NCBI GenBank assembly: GCA_944384465.1
Contig: CALWTK010000007.1
Location: 1-43,586, forward strand
From: an uncultured Clostridia bacterium
GTDB taxonomy: Bacteria; Bacillota; Clostridia; Christensenellales; UBA1242
Length of the DNA stretch: 43,586 nt
Direction: 5' to 3'
The position numbers and the translations under genes are program-made. Shown piece by piece: positions 33,240-40,468 of the stretch; within the stretch, counting starts at the first letter, position 1; each line of letters opens with the position of its first letter. The notes below the pieces were generated by a model. That model was not told where the DNA came from. It saw only the letters and a list, made by a program, of their open reading frames with translations, and ran no database searches.

Positions 33240-35090
33240 ATGAAAAATGTTGAGAAAAAACAAAATAAAGGTATAAATTTATTCAGTTATTTTAAGCCCT
33301 ATAGTTTTTTAATTATTTGTACATTTTTACTACTTGTTTTAAATATTGTTTTGACCACTATCTCCACGATTTATGGCGCGGATTTTTTGACATTAGTGAC
33401 AGAGAGAAATTTCCGTGAAGCGGTGGATATTTTGTGGATTCTAGTTGTACTGTTTATTTTGACAACGGGTTTTGAGTTTTTGCTTTACATTATCTTTCTA
33501 CTATTGAATACTTGGGTTTCTAGTGCAATCAAAATAGATCTTGCTAGTCGCTGTTTTGAATTGTCTTCCAAGACGTTTTCTGACCACAATTTAGGTAGTT
33601 TGACATTACGAATTTTGCGCGATCCAGATACACTTGTATATTGCGTCACGCAGATTGAAAGGCAGATCACTGCCTTGATTCAAAGTGTGGTAATAGTTGT
33701 TTATATTAGTTTTTTGAATTTGTTCATAGGGTTACTTTCTATTGCAATAATTTTAGTATCATTTATATTCATCGCTGTAAGGAAAAGATTGCGTGAACGA
33801 GATACGAAAGTATTGAACAATGCTTTGGAGAAAAACAACTCACTTATTATTGAATCTATCAAGGGTGAAAGAGATGTGAAATCACTCTACATGGAAGCTT
33901 CTATCAAAGAACAGTTCACAGTAAATTATGGAATATTAAACAAGAAAAAAATCAAATACAACAGCACGCAAAATTCTTTAGGTTCTTTAAGGGGTTTCTC
34001 TTCGCGAATATTGATGTATGTAAGTTTGTTTTTAGGAATTGTTTTTGTGGAGAGAAGTTTGCTCGCAATGTCGTCCTTTTTGTTTTTCTATTCCAACCAG
34101 AACAAGTCTGCAGACTTGGCATTCAATATATCTGCAATCATTGATGATGCTACAGACTTCAAAATTTCATATAAGCGAATTAAAGAATTGTACGAAAATG
34201 ATGAATATGAGATGGAAAGTTTCGGTTCTCGCCACCTTAAAAATGTGAAAGGGAAAATTGAGTTTAAAAACGTTGGGTTTTCTTATCTTACATACAAAGA
34301 TATTCCAATAGAAGAACAACTCAAAATTGAAAAGTATAATAAAAAGCACAAGATCAAAGAGCCAGTCTCTACTCGTAAAATTACGGGCAAGAATCAGGTG
34401 TTTAAAAACCTCAATTTTGTCATTGAGCCTAATACCACTGTGGCGTTTGTTGGCAAGTCTGGCTCTGGGAAAACGACTATTGCCAATCTGGTTTCAAAGA
34501 TTTATACGGTTGATAAGGGAAGAGTGCTGATAGATGGCATAAATATTAATTCGCTAGATAAAGATACGGTTAGAAATTCAATAGCACTTGTCAATCAAAG
34601 CCCGTACATCTTCGATATGACAATCAAGGAAAACTTGCTTCTAGCAAGGCCGAATGCCACAGATGAAGAGATAAAAGACGTGCTAGAAAGTAGTGCGCTT
34701 GATGAATTTGTAGCCAGTTTACCCGAAGGGGTTGATACTCGCGTAGGAGAAGGTGGCATTAAATTATCTGGTGGACAAAAACAGCGCCTAGCGATTGCCC
34801 GCACAATGTTGAAGAGATCGTCTATAATCATATTTGATGAAAGTACAAGCTCGCTAGACAACTTGGCGCAAAGCAAGATAAAAGAAAGTTTAGACAACTT
34901 GAAAGGTAAAAGTACTATCATAATCATTGCACACAGATTGTCGACAATAAGGAATGCAGATAAAATCTTTTTCCTACAAAAAGGTGAAATTGTATCCAGC
35001 GGCACTTTTGATGAATTGTATAAAAATGACGAAGCTTTTAGGACAATGTTCTTGGCGGAAAATTTGATAGGGAATGATGAAGAAAAATAA
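33240..35090 (+). CDS. ABC exporter, fused membrane and ATPase domains
   Basis: A 616-residue half-transporter. The N-terminal part carries about six membrane segments (SFLIICTFLLLVLNIVLTTI first), and the C-terminal part is the nucleotide-binding domain with Walker A FVGKSGSGKTTIANLV, the Q loop ALVNQSPYIFD, signature LSGGQKQRLAIARTML, Walker B SSIIIFDESTSSLD and the switch His IIIAHRLSTIRN. Before Walker A there is an extra basic segment of about 35 residues (from LTYKDIPIEEQLKIEKYNKK), absent from standard exporters. It should work as a dimer; the substrate is unknown. A start at 33204 would translate the promoter, so ATG 33240 is used. Confidence 0.92.
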   Translation: MKNVEKKQNKGINLFSYFKPYSFLIICTFLLLVLNIVLTTISTIYGADFLTLVTERNFREAVDILWILVVLFILTTGFEFLLYIIFLLLNTWVSSAIKIDLASRCFELSSKTFSDHNLGSLTLRILRDPDTLVYCVTQIERQITALIQSVVIVVYISFLNLFIGLLSIAIILVSFIFIAVRKRLRERDTKVLNNALEKNNSLIIESIKGERDVKSLYMEASIKEQFTVNYGILNKKKIKYNSTQNSLGSLRGFSSRILMYVSLFLGIVFVERSLLAMSSFLFFYSNQNKSADLAFNISAIIDDATDFKISYKRIKELYENDEYEMESFGSRHLKNVKGKIEFKNVGFSYLTYKDIPIEEQLKIEKYNKKHKIKEPVSTRKITGKNQVFKNLNFVIEPNTTVAFVGKSGSGKTTIANLVSKIYTVDKGRVLIDGININSLDKDTVRNSIALVNQSPYIFDMTIKENLLLARPNATDEEIKDVLESSALDEFVASLPEGVDTRVGEGGIKLSGGQKQRLAIARTMLKRSSIIIFDESTSSLDNLAQSKIKESLDNLKGKSTIIIIAHRLSTIRNADKIFFLQKGEIVSSGTFDELYKNDEAFRTMFLAENLIGNDEEK

Positions 35091-35112
35091 GATCACCACT
35101 TGGTGATTTTTT
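35091..35112 (+). terminator. Terminator of the ABC exporter gene
   Basis: ATCACC/GGTGAT hairpin followed by six T, right after the stop codon. Confidence 0.8.
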
Positions 35113-35208
35113 CTATTTTATAAGCAATTCAGCTAAAAAATATTTGGAAAATAAAAAACATTTTGGTATACTTATATTGTTTACTTGTTTAACTTAAAAG
35201 GAAATATT

Positions 35209-37362
35209 ATGGAATTACAAAAACAATTGGCTTATGAGTTTAATCTAAAAGAAATTTATGCAGAAAACATCATCAATTTGATAGACGAAGGCAACACTAT
35301 ACCATTCATCGCTCGATATAGAAAAGAGATGCATGGCGCGTGTGATGACCAAGTGTTAAGAGACTTTGCGGACAGATTGAACTATCTAAGGAATCTCAAC
35401 AAAGAGAAAGAAAAGGTAGAGAAAGTCATCCGTGAGCAGGACAAATGGACGGACGAGATTGCAAAAGCTTTGGACGAAGCATTGACCCTGACCGAAGTGG
35501 AAGATATATATAGACCATACAAACCAAAGAGAAAAACAAGGGCAACAGTCGCTATTGCTAAGGGATTGGAACCTTTGGCAGATATCATTTTGGCACAAGA
35601 TTTGACAAAACCTGTAGAAGAATATGCCCGTGACTTTGTGTCTGAAGAAAAGGGCGTGAAAGACGTAGATGAGGCCATTGGCGGAGCAAAGGACATTATC
35701 GCCGAGCGTATTAGTGATGATGCGAATTTGAGAAAAGTTTTGCGTGAAATCATAGCGAAAAAGGCAGTCATAAAATCCACTTGGGACGAAGAAGCGGACG
35801 AACACAAGACATATGAAAATTACAAAGATTTTTCAGGCGATGTTGCCAAGATTCCTAGCCATAGAATTTTGGCGCTAAACCGTGGGGAGAAAGAAAAATG
35901 TTTGAAGGTGTCTGTTGAAATAAATCCAAAATTGACTATCACAGAGATAGAAAAAGCGTACAAAAAAGATTGTGAATTTACTGATCAAATCATGCTAGAT
36001 ACAATTCAAGATAGTTATGATAGGCTTTTGTTTCCGTCCCTTGAGCGTGAATGTAGGACGAGTCTTACAGATAGAGCGAATGAGCAAGCTATCAAGATGT
36101 TTGAAGTCAATTTGAAGCCTCTCCTTCTTCAAGCACCATTGAAAAATAACATCATCATGGGATATGATCCGGGATATTATAATGGTTGTAAAATCGCAGT
36201 GATTGACAAAAAGGGTGATGTCTTGGATACGGCGGTAGTTTATCCTACTCCACCACAAAACAAGGTCGAAGAAGCGAAGAAAAAGCTCACTGACATGATA
36301 GTGAAAAACAATGTTGACATTATAGCGATTGGTAATGGTACAGCGAGCAAAGAGAGCGAAATCTTGGTGGCGGACCTTATCAAGACATGTCCGAGAAAAG
36401 TGAGTTACGCTATGGTGAACGAAGCGGGAGCATCAGTATACAGTGCTTCAAAATTGGCAGCAAAAGAGTTCCCAGATTATGACGTAAATTTGCGTAGTGC
36501 GGTGTCCATTGCGCGTAGACTTCAAGATCCACTAGCTGAATTGATTAAAATAGATGTGAAATCTATTGGCGTCGGGCAATATCAACACGACATGCCACAA
36601 AATAGGTTGACTGAAGTGTTGAACAACACGGTCGAAGATTGCGTAAACAGTGTCGGCGTGGATTTGAACACTGCATCAGTGAGTCTATTGAGCTATGTAT
36701 CTGGAATATCATCTAGCCTTGCTGAAAATATAGTTGACTATCGTAGCCAAGTAAAGCACATCAATGATAGAAATGAACTGATGAATGTCAAGAAAATGGG
36801 ACCAAAAGCGTACGAACAATGCGCCGGTTTCTTGAGAATTACAGATGGGAATAATATTTTAGATAATACCGCTGTTCACCCTGAGAGTTATGAAGCGGTA
36901 GAAAAACTTTTGAAGTTGTTTAACTTGACTGAAGAACAGATCAAGAATGGTGAATTGACCATGCTACCAAGTTTGATTGACAACAAAGGTATCAACAAAG
37001 TGGCAGAAGAGATAGGTCTGGGTGTGCCGACCCTTGAAGATATTGTGAAAGAGTTGATGAAGCCGGGTAGAGATGTACGTGAAGATATGCCGCTGCCAGA
37101 ATTGAGAAGTGACATCCTGTCTATGGAAGATTTGAAGCCGGACATGGTTCTAGACGGGGTGGTGAGAAACGTCATAGATTTTGGTGCATTTGTAGATATT
37201 GGCGTGCATCAAGATGGTTTAGTCCATATATCACAAATCAGCAATAGTTACATATCTCATCCAAGTGATGTTTTGAAGGTGGGGGACAAGGTAAAAGTGA
37301 AAATCTTGTCCGTTGATTTGGAGAAAAAACGTATTTCCTTGACCATGAAAAACATAGATTAG
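35209..37362 (+). CDS. tex: Tex-like S1 RNA-binding protein
   Basis: A 717-residue protein of the Tex/Spt6-like family, thought to act in transcription and RNA metabolism. In order: the helical Tex N-terminus (NTIPFIARYRKEMHGACDDQ, LTEVEDIYRPYKPKRKTRAT), a YqgF-like RNase H fold (IIMGYDPGYYNGCKIAVIDK), helix-hairpin-helix segments (TASVSLLSYVSGISSSLAEN) and a C-terminal S1 domain (LDGVVRNVIDFGAFVDIGVH QDGLVHIS). AAAGGA precedes the ATG at 35209. The length is normal. It ends just before the operator pair of the next gene. Confidence 0.95.
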   Translation: MELQKQLAYEFNLKEIYAENIINLIDEGNTIPFIARYRKEMHGACDDQVLRDFADRLNYLRNLNKEKEKVEKVIREQDKWTDEIAKALDEALTLTEVEDIYRPYKPKRKTRATVAIAKGLEPLADIILAQDLTKPVEEYARDFVSEEKGVKDVDEAIGGAKDIIAERISDDANLRKVLREIIAKKAVIKSTWDEEADEHKTYENYKDFSGDVAKIPSHRILALNRGEKEKCLKVSVEINPKLTITEIEKAYKKDCEFTDQIMLDTIQDSYDRLLFPSLERECRTSLTDRANEQAIKMFEVNLKPLLLQAPLKNNIIMGYDPGYYNGCKIAVIDKKGDVLDTAVVYPTPPQNKVEEAKKKLTDMIVKNNVDIIAIGNGTASKESEILVADLIKTCPRKVSYAMVNEAGASVYSASKLAAKEFPDYDVNLRSAVSIARRLQDPLAELIKIDVKSIGVGQYQHDMPQNRLTEVLNNTVEDCVNSVGVDLNTASVSLLSYVSGISSSLAENIVDYRSQVKHINDRNELMNVKKMGPKAYEQCAGFLRITDGNNILDNTAVHPESYEAVEKLLKLFNLTEEQIKNGELTMLPSLIDNKGINKVAEEIGLGVPTLEDIVKELMKPGRDVREDMPLPELRSDILSMEDLKPDMVLDGVVRNVIDFGAFVDIGVHQDGLVHISQISNSYISHPSDVLKVGDKVKVKILSVDLEKKRISLTMKNID

Positions 37363-37366
37363 ACAT

Positions 37367-37431
37367 TTTTGTACAAAAATATATAATTTTGTACAAAAAT
37401 ATTTGACTTATTGAAAAAATCATGTTATTTT
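37367..37431 (+). promoter_or_regulatory. TTTTGTACAAAA pair and promoter of the Spo0A-C-like gene
   Basis: Two 12-bp palindromes at 37367-37378 and 37387-37398, again exactly 20 bp apart. Four bp later is TTGACT (37403-37408), then 17 bp and TATTTT (37426-37431). The second site is therefore centred about 45 bp before the expected start point, the usual place for an activator touching the -35-bound sigma factor. Confidence 0.75.
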
Positions 37432-37452
37432 TGTGCTATAAGGAGTAATATT

Positions 37453-37818
37453 ATGGGCGTTAAAGCACAAAAATATGGCGGACCTGTCTCAAAGAATTAT
37501 TTTATTATGAAAAAAATGAATGAGCTCGGGATAACTCAAAAATATAATGGTTATTATTTTTTGATAGACATATTGGATATGCTGATGAATGAGTATCCCG
37601 TCATACGTTCGTTTTCGCGCGAAATTTATCCAGTGATTGCGAAAAAATACAATATCAATCAGGCGATAATCGAACGAGATATTCGCAATGTGATAAAAAG
37701 ACTTTGGGAGCCTGTATTAAAAAATAAATTTAAACAATTTTGGACAAAAGATACATTGCCTAGTTGTTGTAAATTTATCTATTTAATTAAAAATTATTTA
37801 ATTATGGAAATTGCTTAG
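37453..37818 (+). CDS. Stand-alone Spo0A DNA-binding-domain-like protein (A)
   Basis: A 121-residue protein matching the C-terminal effector domain of Spo0A without a receiver domain. The pattern MNELGITQKYNGYYFLIDIL, IYPVIAKKYNINQAIIERDI, RNVIKRLWE corresponds to the Spo0A order: ...IGVPAHIKGYLYLREAI..., LYPDIAKKF..., VERAIRHAIEVAW. The second helix-turn-helix (recognition) helix is therefore well matched. Without a receiver it cannot be controlled by phosphorelay directly. AGGAG precedes the ATG at 37453. It has the duplicated palindrome at its promoter and overlaps the convergent paralogue by 21 bp. Confidence 0.75.
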   Translation: MGVKAQKYGGPVSKNYFIMKKMNELGITQKYNGYYFLIDILDMLMNEYPVIRSFSREIYPVIAKKYNINQAIIERDIRNVIKRLWEPVLKNKFKQFWTKDTLPSCCKFIYLIKNYLIMEIA

Positions 37819-38157
37819 AGTGCTTAAAACATAGTTTTTAATCACTCTTATTTTATTTACGACACTGTTGTTGAGCCTGTATTGAGTCTTTGATTTCAAA
37901 ATAGGATTGTCACATTTATGTAGAAGAGTAGCTATGCCTGATGAAATAGATTTCGGTGCTATATCAAAACGCATTCTCAAAAAACCGCACGCGTCATGAT
38001 AAGATTTCGTGCTGTCATCGTGAAGCAGCATGTAAACTATTATAAATGATAAATATTCAAATGAATGATATTTTTCATTCATCCCCAATTTTGACAGTGC
38101 GACTTTTACTTTATTTGTTAATAATTCGTTAGAAATACTTGTTATACTCGTAAGCAT
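37798..38157 (-). CDS. Stand-alone Spo0A DNA-binding-domain-like protein (B), divergent
   Basis: A 119-residue paralogue of the convergent neighbour. Shared landmarks are LSKLGMNEKYHSFEYLSFII against the LGITQKYNGYYFLIDIL block, PILKSK against PVLKNK, and VIKNYVL against LIKNYLI near the ends. The recognition-helix region (FDIAPKSISSGIATLLHK) is diverged. The frame is open to an ATG at 38175, but that codon lies upstream of the -10 hexamer (38169-38164), so the second ATG at 38157, 6 bp after the -10, is taken as a leaderless start. A near-match to the palindrome lies 4 bp upstream of its -35. Confidence 0.65.
   Translation of the reverse strand: MLTSITSISNELLTNKVKVALSKLGMNEKYHSFEYLSFIIVYMLLHDDSTKSYHDACGFLRMRFDIAPKSISSGIATLLHKCDNPILKSKTQYRLNNSVVNKIRVIKNYVLSTLSNFHN
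37817..37856 (+). terminator. Possible terminator of gene (A)
   Basis: AGAGTG/CACTCT (37817-37822 with 37843-37848) with an inner AAAAC/GTTTT pairing and a T-rich tail. It lies inside the 3' part of the convergent gene. Confidence 0.5.
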
Positions 38158-38163
38158 GGAAAA

Positions 38164-38208
38164 ATTATAATCCATTGATTTTCAAAAATCAAATATTTTT
38201 TTACAAAA
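38164..38208 (-). promoter_or_regulatory. Promoter of gene (B) with a palindrome near-match
   Basis: On the minus strand: TTTTGTAAAAAA (38208-38197, one change from the palindrome), 4 bp, TTGATT (38192-38187), 17 bp, TATAAT (38169-38164), 6 bp, ATG 38157. The layout is the same as at the 37453 gene. Confidence 0.7.
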
Positions 38209-38303
38209 ATATCCATTAATTTCCAAAAAGCAAAAATGCTAAAAAAATAATATGTTAAAATATATTATAATTTATAATTTTTCTTTTTTATACTGGATTT
38301 TGT

Positions 38304-38332
38304 TTGACAAATGCATCCTAATTTTTTAGAAT
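38304..38332 (+). promoter_or_regulatory. Promoter of the third TasA-like gene
   Basis: TTGACA (38304-38309), 17 bp, TAGAAT (38327-38332); the ATG at 38355 follows an AGGGG site. Confidence 0.8.
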
Positions 38333-38354
38333 AAAATCAAAGTTAGGGGTAAAA

Positions 38355-39065
38355 ATGGGGAAAAAGAAAGTATCAGGGCAAACTGTTGCTATTATTGTAC
38401 TTGCAATTTTATTGTTGTTGACTGCCTGTTTTGGCGGTGTATTTGCCTATTATAGTACTGCCTCTAATAGAGTGCATGGTAGTGTCACTATGGCGAACCT
38501 TAGGATTGAATTTCAGATAGGAGATAATCCGGTAGAGAGCGGTCAAAGTAACGTTTTTGTTTCGGACGGTATATATGTTCCTGGACAATATTTAGAAAAC
38601 TCACCGTTGACAGTAATTAATGAATCAAATACTCCAATATATTTAGCTGTAGTGTATAAAGTGAATGTCTTTGAAGGTGATATAGATATAACGGATGCAT
38701 TGACACAAGGTAATCCACTTACAATAGATGTTGGAGCGGGGACAGATGGCAGTATATGGACAGACTATCTATTCACAGGCACTAATTCACAGGATGAGGA
38801 AGTGTCCTTTAGATGTCTCATCACAACGACTCCTCAACCTTCTAGCCAGAGGGATATAACAGTTATAGCAGAAAATGCATTGAAATTACCATCTAGTTGG
38901 GGCGATGAATTGCAAAGCAAAAAGATAAGTTTTTCGTTCCAAGCGTATGCAATTGGTTCTAATTCACTTGCAGATCTTATCGATGCTTCAGATTCAGACA
39001 CAGTAAAGTGCCAAAAAATTATGGGTGCAATTTTTGAGGCATTTGATTATAATATATCTATATAA
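38355..39065 (+). CDS. TasA/camelysin-like secreted protein (copy 3)
   Basis: A 236-residue protein of the same type as the two at 13.7-15.4 kb but with no close DNA similarity. It has a basic start (MGKKKVSG), a hydrophobic signal segment (TVAIIVLAILLLLTACFGG), the hallmark VFAYYSTAS, then VHGSVTMANLRIEFQIG, YVPGQYLENSPLTVINESNT and PIYLAVVYKVNV as beta strands. It is probably exported and assembled outside the cell. It has its own consensus promoter, ribosome binding site and terminator and sits between a Spo0A-C-like gene and spmA-spmB. Confidence 0.8.
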   Translation: MGKKKVSGQTVAIIVLAILLLLTACFGGVFAYYSTASNRVHGSVTMANLRIEFQIGDNPVESGQSNVFVSDGIYVPGQYLENSPLTVINESNTPIYLAVVYKVNVFEGDIDITDALTQGNPLTIDVGAGTDGSIWTDYLFTGTNSQDEEVSFRCLITTTPQPSSQRDITVIAENALKLPSSWGDELQSKKISFSFQAYAIGSNSLADLIDASDSDTVKCQKIMGAIFEAFDYNISI

Positions 39066-39092
39066 TTCAAAATCTATGACTAATCAAATTGA

Positions 39093-39121
39093 GATATCCA
39101 CAACTCTGTGGATATTTTTTT
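39093..39121 (+). terminator. Terminator of TasA-like copy 3
   Basis: ATATCCACA/TGTGGATAT (39094-39102 with 39107-39115) and a T run. Confidence 0.85.
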
Positions 39122-39259
39122 ATTTGATATGTGTAGATATTTATATGTGATATATTGTGATACATATGGATATTTGTTAATGCTATATAAGCATAATTTA
39201 AATATGTACAAGTTTTCATATATTTAGAATATCACCTAAATTTTGGCATAAATTTAAAT

Positions 39260-39823
39260 ATGAGCAAAATTTGGATTGTGATGATAATATCTAGCCTTGT
39301 AATGATGGCTATAGTCGCACCTTCATCAGTGGTGGGGACTATGATGGAAGCAGCGAAAATGGGCATTACAATGTGTATAGAATTCATTGGAATATATGCC
39401 GTATGGATGGGGATCATGCAGGTTATGGACGATTGTAAATTGAGTCATAAGTTGTCTAAAATCTTGTCTAGACCGGTGCAATATATTTTCGGTAAAACTG
39501 ATGCAGAGACAGAGAAAAATATTTGCTTAAATATTGCTTCAAATATCATTGGGATAGGTAGCGCCGCTACTCCTTACGGCATCAAAGCGATGCAGGGATT
39601 GGACAAAGGGGACAAGCGTGCCACCCGTGCAATGATCATGCTTGTCGTCATAAATTCTACAGGTATTCAGTTGTTGCCGACCACAGTCATAGGTATGCGC
39701 GCCATGGCGGGTAGCATTAGTCCAAGTTGTATTCTTTGGCCCACTGTTGTAGCGACATTTTTGCCCACTATTCTAGGGATTTTATTAGTGGCTGTAATTT
39801 ATAGAAGGAAGAAACATGGCTGA
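39260..39823 (+). CDS. spmA: Spore maturation protein A (nucleoside recognition domain)
   Basis: A 187-residue membrane protein with several hydrophobic segments. The SpmA pattern includes AAKMGITMCIEFIGIYAVWM, GKTDAETEKNICLNIASNII, GIGSAATPYGIKAM and LVVINSTGIQLLPTTVI. In Bacillus, SpmA and SpmB are needed for full dehydration of the spore core. Its TGA stop overlaps the spmB start (ATGGCTGA), a sign of coupled translation. The ATG has no clear ribosome binding site, and no good promoter was placed. Confidence 0.88.
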   Translation: MSKIWIVMIISSLVMMAIVAPSSVVGTMMEAAKMGITMCIEFIGIYAVWMGIMQVMDDCKLSHKLSKILSRPVQYIFGKTDAETEKNICLNIASNIIGIGSAATPYGIKAMQGLDKGDKRATRAMIMLVVINSTGIQLLPTTVIGMRAMAGSISPSCILWPTVVATFLPTILGILLVAVIYRRKKHG

Positions 39824-40322
39824 TCTATTTATCCCGATTTTGATTGCGTTTATCATGATTTATGCACTGATAAAAGGTGTGGATGCCTACACTGCTTTTG
39901 TGAACGGAGCGAAGGGAGCGTTGCCGTTGATGGCGTCACTGATGCCGTTTATAATTGCCATGTTTGTGGCGGTAGAATTGTTTAGAAATAGTGGACTCAG
40001 TACATATCTATGTGATTTTTTGTCCCCACTTTTTAGAGTGCTAGGCATACCCACAGAATTGTGTGAATTGACACTCATCCGCCCGTTTAGTTCAAATGCG
40101 GCATATGTGTTGCTGAGAGACATATTTTCCACATATGGAGTGGACAGTTATGTTGGCAAATGCGCCAGTGTGATCATGGGGAGCAGTGATACGATATTTT
40201 ACGTGAGTAGCATATATTTTGCGTCTACCAATGTGAAAAAGACGCTTTTGACTATACCTATTGCATTGATTTGTAATGTTGCGTGTGCTATTATAGCGTG
40301 TTTTTGTTGCAGATTTATCTAA
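39816..40322 (+). CDS. spmB: Spore maturation protein B
   Basis: A 168-residue membrane partner of SpmA with the Gate/nucleoside-recognition fold. It has GVDAYTAFVNGAKGALPLMA, a RNSGLSTYLCDFLSPLF segment, IPTELCELTLIRPFSSNAAY, and KCASVIMGSSDTIFYVSSIY, matching the family's P-x-E..x-RP and GSSDT-FY motifs. The start overlaps spmA by 8 bp, and AGGAAGAA is upstream. The pair supports an endospore-forming ancestry. Confidence 0.9.
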   Translation: MADLFIPILIAFIMIYALIKGVDAYTAFVNGAKGALPLMASLMPFIIAMFVAVELFRNSGLSTYLCDFLSPLFRVLGIPTELCELTLIRPFSSNAAYVLLRDIFSTYGVDSYVGKCASVIMGSSDTIFYVSSIYFASTNVKKTLLTIPIALICNVACAIIACFCCRFI

Positions 40323-40327
40323 ATGGA

Positions 40328-40356
40328 TTGATTTTTTTGCTAGATTGTGATAATAT
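40328..40356 (+). promoter_or_regulatory. Promoter of the small ORF and permease gene
   Basis: TTGATT (40328-40333), 17 bp, TAATAT (40351-40356) with TGA just upstream (extended -10). It ends 6 bp before the ATG at 40363. Confidence 0.65.
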
Positions 40357-40362
40357 CCGAAA

Positions 40363-40446
40363 ATGAAAGTATTAAAGTATATCCTTTTATTTATAATATT
40401 GGTAGTTGTGTTCAGTGTGTGCTACCAATGCGGATGGATAGGTTAG
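40363..40446 (+). CDS. 27-residue membrane peptide, leaderless
   Basis: The frame encodes MKVLKYILLFIILVVVFSVC followed by YQCGWIG. It is a short peptide with a basic start, one hydrophobic helix and two Cys. The ATG lies 6 bp after a promoter with correct spacing and has no ribosome binding site, like other leaderless genes here. It ends 22 bp before the TTG start of the permease and may be a leader peptide, a small membrane partner, or a chance frame. Confidence 0.5.
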   Translation: MKVLKYILLFIILVVVFSVCYQCGWIG

Positions 40447-40468
40447 TTTATTTTAGGAGTCAATCGAA

